The translations under genes and the position numbers were made by a program. Positions 54,301-64,000 of a stretch of DNA of 64,000 nucleotides are shown piece after piece; the stretch's first letter is position 1, and each line of letters starts with the position of its first letter. Source of the DNA: Aptenodytes patagonicus (Eukaryota > Chordata > Aves > Sphenisciformes > Spheniscidae); contig NC_134949.1 of assembly GCF_965638725.1 (NCBI RefSeq), forward strand, positions 126,540,294 to 126,604,293. Direction: 5' to 3'. The notes under the pieces are model-generated. The model did not search any database, had not been told where the DNA came from, and saw only the letters and a program-made list of their open reading frames with translations.

Positions 54301-56427
54301 ATTACACAGCAGATCAGACAATAAATAAAAAACAAATATTTATTTTCAAATGCTGGTCAATTTTTATATTAAAGCACAATCTCAAGAACGAATGCATTGG
54401 CATAACTGAAGAGGCAGCAAACTGTGGCAGCAGAGCAGTTATAGGAAGGCAGGAACTCTACAACAGTTTGCCATCAAAGCCAACACTTGGATGACTGAAC
54501 TCAGGCTGGACACAAAAGGTGTGCCTAGCTCTTGTGTAGATAACAGAACTGTGGCAGTTGTTTGTAATACTAGATTTGATTCCAGGTGTTTGACGACTCA
54601 TACTTTCTCAGCTGAAGATTATTTTGCCATTAACTACCTAAGCTCTTTCCTCCAGATAATCTGCTTCTATTCTCTCCAACCATTTTTTCCAGCCACCTTC
54701 ACTACTGACTGGAAACAAAGCTGTTTCCTCTTTTCTTTGGATGACATCAAGGAAACAGTAGGAGCATATCAGCAAACCTCCCATTGTCTGTGTCCAGGTG
54801 TTACATGCTATAGGGGCTGCTCGTCCTCAGGAGGAGCAAGACTCCAGACCCAGGAAGGGCAAGTGCAGCAGGAGCACCTGCAGCCTTCCTTCTGGAAGCC
54901 AGGAAGAGATTTTAGTGTCAATCTTCAACAGCCCTCTACTGAGCTCAGCAAACTAGATTTCAGAGACTTAAGTACCATATTTGGTACTAGATTAATTTTA
55001 TTTTATTTTTTGAACAAGGATAGAAGAAGACCACTACTATTTCAAAATTACTTTCTGCAAAAAGGAAACGTCTACTCAGGAAAGCTCTTCACAAGGAAAG
55101 GGTGAAAAAGCTTAATCTTCGGCCCAGCAGTTTATTGATCTTCAACAGCTACCTGCCTTTGAAGTGGTAGTTCCTCTTCCTTTCCTCTGTCCCTTACTCT
55201 CACACGTCCTCCCCCCAGCCATGTGGTACCCTCCTCTTCCTCTCACCAGCCCTGCTGCTCATTTGACCTCCCAATAAGTTGATTCAGCTCCCTAAAATGA
55301 AGCAGGAAACAAACAAACAAAATCAACCCAGCTTTTTAATGTCTGTTTGGTATTTTATAGGTTAGGAGCTTAATCTGCTCACTGAGAGGTCAGATGAGCA
55401 TCAGAGTTGCAGCAAGAGAAGCCATGAAACTACCCATTCTTTGTCAGCAAGTTGTTCAATCAGCTTTGCCCATCTGAAACTTCACTTTCAGAAACAATGA
55501 AGTCACTGATGCTGAAACTTTACAAATAAAATCAGGCAGATATTTGTGTGAACAATTTCATCATAATAGCTTACACTTGCAAATGCACAAGCAACTAAAA
55601 TAAGATGTTGATGTTGCCTGCTGACTTCCATTATAACGACATAGCTGTTCAGCTAAAGCTATGTTAATAGCGTGCTGGGGGTGGGAAGGCCGATGTTCTG
55701 AAACACTTAATGAGATGCAATGTTGCAGCAAGGAGGCGCCAGGGCTGTGAGAAACTGCAGTTACAAGCAGAGAATACAAGGAAGGAGGAGGAAACGCACG
55801 CAGAGGAGACAGGCAACAAGCGAGACTTAACAGGGGTTTCAACAGGGAAAACATACATAAGAAGTATGGTGGGGGCAAACCCACTAAAAAACCCCAAAGA
55901 AACATGGATTATAAAACCCAGCCAAGAAATACAAGTGACTTCCTGGGGTATCCCCAGTTAAATGAAGGAATGTTGCACTCAGTTATGAGTGGTTTGCAGA
56001 GGATTTGATGGCTCTGATAATTCATGTTTCAGATAATTAATGTTTCTGATAATTCATGTTTCAGACACAAGGTGGGAAAAAAGTCCCATTACTCGTCAAG
56101 AGTCCAGATGCAAAAAAACCCTATGCTGCTTAAACTTCTACTCAAGGATCCTGTGCTGGGTTTTATTATTTGAGTTTGACAACAGTTTATCAAATGCCTC
56201 TTCTTCCATCAATAGCCTTTGCAACATAGATTCTGTCCTACAGTCCATATGTATTTACACACACACCCCCCTACACACTCCCAAAAGCTATATGTAAAAG
56301 CTCCAAACCTGCAGAGCAAGATTGTTTGCACTTCTATAATCTTTTTCTAACTAAATATTTGAGTAATCTCTTGCTGCAAGTTTGGGGATTCTGTCTTCCT
56401 GGATTTAATGAAATGTGATTTCAACTG
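51399..56427 (-). other. probable 5' intron of ZBTB21, left part
   Basis: About 5 kb with no CpG island and no recognised exon. It holds a G11 tract near 53172, a short CA run near 52463, and three 16-bp tandem units at 56016-56063. A 204-codon open frame at 54491-55105 (plus) has no recognisable similarity and is treated as chance. Confidence 0.5.
56016..56063. repeat. three tandem 16-bp units
   Basis: GATAATTCATGTTTCA, GATAATTAATGTTTCT and GATAATTCATGTTTCA follow each other without a gap; the middle unit differs at two positions. The array ends 364 bp left of the retroviral element. Confidence 0.9.
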
Positions 56428-56985
56428 TGTCGTGGTTTAACCTGGAAGGCAGCTAAACACCACACAGCCGTTCGCTCACTCCCCCCCGCCCAGTGGGATG
56501 GGGGAGAGAACTGGGGGGGGGGAAGTAAAACTCATGGGTTGAGATAAAGACAGTTTAATAGGACAGAAAAAGAAGGGAAAATAATAATAATGATAAAAGA
56601 ATATACAAAACAAGTGATGCACAATGCAATTGCTCACCACCCGCTGACTGAAGCCCAGCCAGTCCCTGAGCAGCGGCTGTGCCCCCCCCTGCCAACTCCC
56701 CCCACCAACGTCCCCCAGCATGACATCATATGGTATGGAATATCCCTGTGGCCAGTTTGGGTCAACTCTCCTTGTTGTGTCCCCTCCCAGCTTCTTGTGC
56801 ACCTCCAGCCTCCTTGCTGCGGGGCAGTATGAGAAGCTGAAAAGTCCTTGCCTAGTGTAAGCACTGCTCAGCAACAACTAAAATATCAGTGTGTTATCAA
56901 CATTATTCTCATACTAAATCCAAAACGCAGCACTGTACCAGCTACTAGGAGGAAAATCAACTCTACCCCAGCTGAAACCAGGAAA
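56428..56985 (-). repeat. 3' LTR of the endogenous retrovirus
   Basis: 558 bp. It begins (minus strand) TTTCCTGGTTTCAGC and ends TTAAACCACGACA. Compared with the 5' LTR it carries a G9 tract and a longer C-rich middle. ATTAAA lies at 56554-56559. The purine tract expected just before it is degenerate (GAATAATGGGTGGATAC). Confidence 0.93.
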
Positions 56986-57470
56986 GTATCCACCCATTAT
57001 TCTATACCATCTACGTCACGCCCAGGTCCCACACTTTCCAATTAATCACCACCACCTTTCCTGTATTTTGATATATATACACACAGATATCATTCTCTTA
57101 ATCTATGGGCCATCCCTCTAGAATGTTCGTTGAGTTCATTTAGTCCATGACTTTGGGCTCCACCTGTCCTAACACTCCTTCAGGGCAGGAGAGGTGGTGT
57201 GTGGTGTTGGATTGTTGCATGCTAAAGCCAGTTTTGGTTCCATTATCGCTGTGCTTGTCTGGTTCTATCATTGCTGCACTTTGCTCAGTTTCATCAAAAT
57301 TCATTCTTCATTAATCTGGGTGATTCTTACTGTGATACCGTTGATATGGCATATACCAACCATAGCAGTGATGACATACAGTATTATATAGCAATTAACA
57401 TAATACAATTTAATTCACCGGCTATTCTCACCCAAAATCAAATCCCATCGGACTTCCCCATCCTTCTGCA

Positions 57471-60406
57471 TCACTCACCAAGTGCACCCAGGTCCTTGAG
57501 CAAAAGCAATCCCACGGATGGGTTTGCCTTTGCCAGAGGCAGGAATAACCCAGACTGTCTTCCCCAGCATATTTTTTTGTGCACTACAGGGACTTTATTC
57601 CCATCTACAGTACGTAAAAGTTTTGACTGGGCAGGGCCAGCTCGATTGGCAGATCCCCTCGTGTTGACTAACCAGGTGGCCTTTGCTAAATGCGTATCCC
57701 AATGTTTGAACGTCCCGCCACCCATTGCTCTCAGTGTAGTCTGTAACAGTCCATTGTATCGTTCAATTTTCCGGGAGGCTGGTGCATGATAGGGGATGTG
57801 ATGTACCCACTCAGTGCTGTGCTCTTTGGCCCAGGTGTCTGAGGTTGTTTCGGAAATGAGTCCCGTTGTCTGACTCAATTCTTTCTGGGGTGCCATGTCA
57901 CCATAGGACTTGCTTTTCAAGGCCCAGGATAGTGTTCTGGGCAGTGGCATGGGGCACGAGATGTGTTTCCAGCCATCCGGAGGTTGCTTCCACCATTGTG
58001 AGCACATGGTGCTTGCCTTGGCGGGTTTGTGGGAGTGTGATACAATCAATCTGCCAGGCCTCCCCATATTTATATTTCAACCATCGTCCTCCATACCAGA
58101 GGGGCTTTAGCCGCTTGGCTTGCTTGATTGCAGCGCATGTTTCACATTCATGGATAACCTGTGCAATAGTGTCCGTGGTCAAGTCTGCCCCTTGATCACG
58201 AGCCCATCTCTATGTTGCATCTCTTCCTTGGTGACCTGAGGTGTCATGGGCCCACTGAGCTATAAATAATTCACCCTTATGTTGCCAGTCCAGATCCACC
58301 TGAGCCACTTCAATCTTAGCAGCCTGATCCACCTGCTGGTTGTTTTGATGTTCTTCAGCGGCCCGACTCTTGGGTACGTGAGCATCTACGTGACGGACTT
58401 TTACAACCAGGTTCTCCACCCGGGCAGCAATATCTTGCCACAGTGCGGCAGCCCAGATGGGTTTGCCTCTGCGCTGCCAATTGCTCCGCTTCCATTGCTG
58501 CAACCACCCCCACAGGGCATTTGCCACCATCCATTAGTCAGTACAGAGATAGAGCACTGGCCACTTTTCTCGGTCAGCAATGTCTAAAGCCAGCTGGATG
58601 GCCTTTACTTCTGCAAACTGGCTCGATTCACCTTCTCCTTCAGCAGTTTCTACAACTTGTCGCATAGGACTCCATAAAGCAGCCTTCCACCTCTGACACT
58701 TTCCCACAAGACGACAGGACCCATCAGTGAACAGGGCATATTGTTTCTCATTTTCTGGTAGTTTACTGTACAGTGGGGCCTCTTCAGTGCGTGTCACCTC
58801 CTCCTCTGGCAATATTCCAAAATCTTTGCCTTCTGGCCAGTCCATGATCACTTCCAAGATTCCTGGGTGACTGGGGTTTCCGATTCGAGCCTGCTGTGTG
58901 ATCAGTGTGACCCACTTACTCCACGTAGCATCAGTTACATGATGTGTAGAGGGGACCCTCCCTTTGAACATCCAGCCCAGCACCGGCAGTCGGGGTGCCA
59001 GGAGGAGCTGTGCTTCAGTACCAACCACTTCCGAAGCAGCTCGAACCCCTTCATATGCTGCCAATATCTCTTTCTCAGTTGGAGTATAGTAGGACTTGGA
59101 TCCTCTGTATCCCTGACTCCAAAACCCTAGGGGTTGACCTCAAGTCTCCCCAGGTGCTTTCTGCCAGAGGCTCCAGGTAGGGCCATTCTCCCCGGCTGCG
59201 GTGTAGAGCACATTTTTTACATCTTGCCCTGCCCGGACTGGCCCCAGGGCTACTGCATGAACTATCTCCTCTTTAATTTGTTCAAAGGCTTGTCATTGCT
59301 CAGGGCCCCATTTGAAATCGTTCTTCTTCCGGGTCACTTGATACAGAGGGTTTACAATCAGACTGTAATTTGGAATATGCATTCTCCAAAGCCCCTCAAC
59401 GCCTAAGAAAGCTTATGTTTCCTTTTTGCTAGTTGATGGAGACATGGCTGTTATTTTGTTAATCACATCCATTGGGACCTGACGACGTCCATCTTGCCAT
59501 TTTATTCCTAAAAACTGGATCTCCTGTGCAGGTCCCTTGACTTTACTTTGTTTTATGGCAAAACGGGCCTTCAGCAGGATTTGGACTATTTTCTTCCCTT
59601 TTCCAAAAACTTCTCCTGCTGTGTTGCCCCACACGATGATGTCATCAATGTATTGCAGGTGATCTGGAGCTTCATCCTGTTCCAGTGCAGTCTGGATCAG
59701 GCCATGGCAAATGACGGGGCTGTGTTTCCACCCCTGGGGCAGTCGGTTCCAGGTGGACTGGACACCCCTCCAAGGGAAAGCAAACTGTGGCCTGCACTCT
59801 GCTGCCAAAGGGATTGAGAAAAACGCATTAGCAATATCAATTGTGGCATAGCACTTGGCTGCCTTTGACTCCAGTTTGTATTGAAGTTCTAGCATGTCCG
59901 GCACGGCAGCACTCAGCGGTGGCGTGACTTCATTCAGGCCACAATAGTCTACTGTTAAGTCTCCACTCTCCATTAGACTTTCGCACTGGCCATATGGGAC
60001 TGTTAAAGGGTGAGCGAGTCTTGGTGATCACTCCTTGGCTCTCCAAGCCAAGGATTGTTTTTCCTTGCAACTCACGTACCCGTGCCTCTAGGGTTGAGGT
60101 AGATTTTCCATCCCACTTCCTCATGTCCTCTCCGTGGTCACGCAGGTAAAACCACAGGGTGCCCAGTGGTGTGCACCCTCTATATTCTCTCTCTCGAGCA
60201 GAAGAATGCTGACTCCTAATAGCTGAGATACTGGTCCGTACAGGTGGGGAGTAGGACCTATCCTCCTTGAGTTGCTGGACCTCCTGGGACAGTTTCTCCA
60301 CAGCCAAGACAAGGGAGGAAGAGAGACTTTCTTCATATTCCCAGAGCTGGCCAGCCAATTCATCCACTGTTGGTCCCTCTTCATCTGTCCCAGTCAGTAT
60401 TGCCAA
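57471..60406 (-). pseudogene. pol remnant: reverse transcriptase, RNase H, integrase
   Basis: The first part (59930-60406) ends in the early RT region, then a frameshift near 59950 leads into the main frame. The RT active site reads YIDD (59641-59652). RNase H is seen from TDGS near 58720. The integrase zinc-binding H..H and C..C pairs flank 58210, followed by the first catalytic Asp (QID) and, in the next frame, KIERYNG with the catalytic Glu. Stops interrupt the main frame at 59413-59415, 59293-59295, 59140-59142, 58534-58536, 58210-58212 and 57898-57900; at least two look like CGA-to-TGA changes. A second frameshift near 57870 lies inside the integrase core. The gene is dead. Confidence 0.93.
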
Positions 60407-61020
60407 TGAGTTGGCATATGATGATGGTACGCTCCGTACAAACTTCTGTCACGTGGATCACGTGCACTTGGCTGCATCTGGATCTTTGGATAACTGCTCG
60501 TTGTTCAGGTCACCATAAATCCCCTCCAGCATGGCTAATTCCCTCAGGTACTGGATACCTCTCTCCATGGTGGTCCATTTGCCTGGTGACAAATAACATC
60601 TTCCTTGAGGGATACCTTTCCTTCATACCTGACAGGAGTCACCTCCAGAGGCTGAGGGTTTGTGTTCCTTTTCCAATCGCTTTGTCAATGCCCCCTTCCC
60701 TAGAAAGGGATCCCAGCTGCTTGGCTTCCCTACCCTCTAATTCCGGGCTACTGGCCTCATTTTCACAGCATCAGAGCAGCCAGGTGACAATATGCTCGCC
60801 TGGATGACAACTGAAATCTTTTCGCATATCTCACAGCTCACTCAGGGATAGGGATTGGGTGGTTACCGCCTCGTTTATGAGTTCTGCCTCTTCCTCCTCC
60901 TCTTCTTGTGATGGCCCTGCTTCGGAGTATCCTGCCTTGCCCACTTCTTCCTCCTTCCCCTTCCTAGTAGGAGTTTCTTCCCTTACTAAATGAGCTGACT
61001 TTCGCATCCAATATTTCTTC

Positions 61021-61599
61021 TTATGTATAGGGGCGGGGCGACTGATACCGGCACAGGTTGATTCTCTGGTTCAGCTGCAATGCCTGTCGCCGGGGTTGGA
61101 GTAGCCGCAGTGCCTGTCGTTTCATCATCAGATCCAGAAACCTTCTTTTCCCCTTGAGGGTACTGAAGAGTGTTGAACAGGGCTCAGTAGGCACGGGCCA
61201 GGCCCCAGCATGTTGCAGTGATCTGTGTCTCTCTGGAGTTGCCAGGGTGAGAGCATATTTTTCAAAATATTTTACTAGTTTTTCAGGATTCCGCACTTGT
61301 TCAGGGGTGAAGTTCCAAAACACTGGAGGTGCCCACTGTCCTAGGTAATTGCCCATACTATCCCACGCACCCTGCCACTCATAACTATCCAGCCTCGGGG
61401 CAGATCCCTGGGTGGTATTCTTAAATAGTTGTTTAACTTTAAACAAGACCTGAAACACATTCAGGTGTAGGAGCAAAATGAACATGCTGGTTTGAACATT
61501 CCAAGGATATTCAAAATTCTCAAGAGCTGCTGTAACTAGCCTGGAGGAGAAGGGGAAGGTGAAGGAGTGGGGGAAAGTGTCCCCCCTTGTCTGCCCCAC
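61021..61599 (-). pseudogene. gag remnant of the endogenous retrovirus
   Basis: An open stretch of 192 codons beginning Met-Gly, the N-terminal pattern of myristoylated retroviral matrix proteins, about 390 nt after the primer site. It ends well before the expected capsid and nucleocapsid parts; from 60407 to 61020 no long frame survives. I see no zinc knuckle. Assignment as gag rests mainly on position and orientation. Confidence 0.6.
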
Positions 61600-61986
61600 A
61601 GATTGGCTCTCCGAGGAGGAAAGTTAAAGAGTGTAATTACTAATAGTTTCCGAGAGACGGTTCCCGAAGTACAGAGATGATGGCAATGCTGAGCACAAAT
61701 ACCAGATTAGTCTCATGACCAGTAATTTTATCATATCACAAGCCAGTGTTACACAGTACAGCAAAATTATAACCTTAATCCAGCCCCCAGAGGTGATAAA
61801 CAGCACAACAGGGAACATATACAGCAAGTAAGGTGTTACATAACACAGCTCTGAGAGCAAGCACAACAACTCTGAGAGCAAATAAATCAACATTGCGACC
61901 AGCAACTATTAACCTAATAATGAATGCTTATAACAAATTTGTTTTAACACGCTCTGGTCAGATCTGTTGTTATCTCAACCCTTTGA

Positions 61987-62004
61987 GCCCCATGTTGGGC
62001 ACCA
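61987..62004 (-). promoter_or_regulatory. retroviral primer-binding site, tRNA-Lys type
   Basis: Eight bases inside the 5' LTR the minus strand reads TGGTGCCCAACATGGGGC. This matches the primer site complementary to tRNA-Lys(1,2) at 16 of 18 positions. Both differences are C-to-T or G-to-A changes at CpG positions, as expected from methylation decay. Confidence 0.75.
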
Positions 62005-62012
62005 AAAAAGAC

Positions 62013-62553
62013 TGTCATGGTTTAACCCAGCAGGCAGCTAAACACCACACAGCCGTTCGCTCACTCCCCCCACTCCCAGTGGGATGGGGGAGAGAATTGG
62101 AAAAAAAAAAAAAGGTAAAACTCATGGGTTGAGATAAAGACAGTTTAATAGGACAGAAAAGGAAGGGAAAAATAATGATAAAAGAATATACAAAACAAGT
62201 GATGCACAATGCAACTGCTTACCACCCGCTGACTGATGGATGCCCAGCCAGTTCCCAAGCAGCGGCCACGTCCCCCTCAGCTAACTCCCCCCAGTTTTTT
62301 TGTGCAGCATGACATTATATGGTATGGAATATCCCTGTGGCCAGTTTGGGTCAACTCTCCTTGTTGTGCTCCCTCCCAGCTTCTCGCTGGCAGGGCATGA
62401 GAAGCTGAAAAGTCCTTGACTAGTGTAAGCACTGCTCAGCAACAACTAAAACATCGGTGTGTTATCAACATTATTCTCATCCTAAATCCAAAACACAGCG
62501 CTGTACCAGCTACTAGGAAGGAAATTAACTCTATCCCTGCCGAAACCAGGAGA
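62013..62553 (-). repeat. 5' LTR of the endogenous retrovirus
   Basis: 541 bp. Read on the minus strand it starts TCTCCTGGTTTCGGC and ends TTAAACCATGACA. The ends form an imperfect inverted repeat (TCTCCTGG versus TGTCATGG). ATTAAA at 62144-62149 is the likely retroviral poly(A) signal. It differs from the 3' LTR by scattered substitutions, an A13 run where the other has G9, and several indels. Confidence 0.93.
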
Positions 62554-64000
62554 AATTGCTATTGCTGTTTTCCAGTATTGTCTGTACTGCAGACAATACT
62601 GCTAACTTTCTCCACGAAGACAAATGTTTTTCATTTCCAATAGGTCAGCAGCAAGGAGAGACTCAGTGGTATGAAGACAAGCATAAAATCAGATAAATAT
62701 TTGCTAGTGTGTGAAACTGATGTATTAATTTCCAACTATTTATCCTCCACACATACAGAAGCAGAAATTTAGGGAAAGGAAAAGAAGAAATTCTATAATA
62801 TTGTGCAGTCTCTCTATTTTGCCCTCGACTAGAGACAAATAATTAGCAGTTATCCTGATACAGACTAGAAATTATCTTAGAAATTAGAGGCTACTTTTCA
62901 CATTCAGATCATACCCATAGTTTCGCTAACTGACACTCAAAATAGCTTCTCCCGACTTGCAGCAAACTGCAAAATGTCAAAGTAACACCACAAAGCTCCA
63001 CTTGTCCTTCTCTTTCTTGTTTACAAACAAGCAGCAGCTAAGGGTGCAATTTCATCTTACCCTCAGTCCAATCTAACTAGGGATTGCTCCTGCAAGGAGC
63101 AGTCCATGTCTCCTCCCCTACTAAGGAAGGACTAGCTTGCTGTCAGGTCAGTAAACTGATCCAGCTGACCATGGGATTGCACAACTACTGGATGTAAGGG
63201 ACAGGGCAGGAATGTGTGCTGGCTGTGAGATTTTCTGATTCTTCTCAAAAGAGTTCATGAAGATTAAAACACATCAAACAGTTTGATAAAATATTTGTCC
63301 TGGCCTCAATGCCTTGACTGAAAGTTGCGTAACCATTGTCCACATTGCTGTAAACTAAATCAAGAGACTAAAAAGTTTAAAAATACCTTTTCCGAAGGAG
63401 TTCTTCAATTTTCATTCTCTTGAGTTTTGTAATATTGCCATTAAACTCTCTGATGGGACAACACCAAAAGGTTTGGTGGCCATACAATTTAAACATCTAC
63501 AAAAACCTCATCCCCAAAAATATTTCATAGGATTTTTTTTGGCAAGAGATGCATGAAATCAAGAATTTGAAGAAGGGGAGACACACACGAAACATGTACT
63601 CTTTCTACAGGTTGACTTTATTATTTTATTGGTAATGCTGCGATATGCTTGCCAAATTGAGTAATATTCAATCATCTGCTTTACTATATGAGCCACTCTT
63701 TGTTTAACTGGCCCAATTCACGATAAAATCTTGTCCACATACTGCTTTTAGGTTTGCTGGTATAGTGAAAATGACAAACCCTAATTGTGGGCATATTTCT
63801 ATTAATATAAAGGTGTTTTTACAGGCATAGTATATTTTAGATGGGAAGAAAAGCCAATTATGCCCATATAAGGTACTTTTCTATCAACAGAATTGTGTTT
63901 ACACTAAGGTTTCTATAAGAAAACAAGAGATGGGGGAAAAAGTCATGCACTTAATCTGAAACATGCAGAACTAATATAAAAGCTGAGCCTAACAAATTGT
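62554..64000. other. sequence right of the retrovirus, probable ZBTB21 intron
   Basis: AT-rich unique sequence to the window edge. I see no exon, transposon, RNA gene or CpG island. Confidence 0.5.

Larger units (their letters stand above)
56428..62553 (-). mobile_element. full-length, inactive, env-less endogenous retrovirus
   Basis: Read on the minus strand the order is 5' LTR (62013-62553), primer site, leader, gag remnant, pol (RT, RNase H, integrase), 3' LTR (56428-56985). The whole is 6126 bp with about 5.0 kb internal. The flanks AACTG (56423-56427) and AATTG (62554-62558) look like a 5-bp target duplication with one change. Only about 480 bp lie between the integrase and the 3' LTR, so there is no room for env. 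The two LTRs differ by many substitutions and several indels (roughly a tenth by eye), so the insertion is old. The family is a common avian ERV. The primer site suggests a lysine-primed class II type, but the pol also has ERVL-like features, and I leave the class open. It lies sense to ZBTB21, probably in its 5' intron. Confidence 0.92.

Overview
This is a bird genome window, and the layout is ordinary vertebrate gene architecture. The evidence is CR1 LINE copies with the typical ATTCTATG-type tail, an avian-style endogenous retrovirus family, compact spliced genes with GT/AG junctions, and a CpG-island promoter. The species cannot be told from the sequence. Two genes are recognised, both on the minus strand: C2CD2 (left half) and ZBTB21 (right half). 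The same pair is adjacent in human 21q22.3, so this is a conserved vertebrate syntenic block.

Positions 705-30031 hold the first 12 coding exons of C2CD2, read right to left. I placed every exon by splice junctions and reading phase. Together they give 518 continuous codons: a membrane anchor, an SMP/TULIP-like lipid-binding region, a C2 domain and part of the C-terminal tail. The last exons lie beyond the left edge; a weak candidate sits at 1-41. The promoter is a GC-rich island at about 29.5-30.6 kb. The introns hold a solo retroviral LTR (1847-2400), a 3'-truncated CR1 (about 23186-23432), and a small CpG-rich tandem repeat (21012-21049).

Positions 30.6-43.1 kb are intergenic. They contain two truncated CR1 copies in head-to-head orientation (about 31943-33600 on minus, about 34022-35524 on plus) and otherwise nothing I can recognise.

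Positions 43.07-51.4 kb hold the large coding exon of ZBTB21, an intact 1058-residue BTB/nine-zinc-finger repressor, followed by a long AT-rich 3' UTR of about 5.1 kb that ends at a good poly(A) signal. From 51.4 kb to the right edge is probably the 5' intron of ZBTB21. It carries a nearly complete but dead, env-less endogenous retrovirus (56428-62553, minus strand). This element has two LTRs, a lysine-tRNA-type primer site, a gag remnant and a pol with several stops and frameshifts.

I did not find an undescribed system. The most useful second-look items are an out-of-frame upstream ATG in strong context just before the C2CD2 start, a run of three tandem splice donors in C2CD2 exon 4, the 19-bp CpG-rich duplicated motif in a C2CD2 intron, and the retroviral primer site whose mismatches look like CpG decay.
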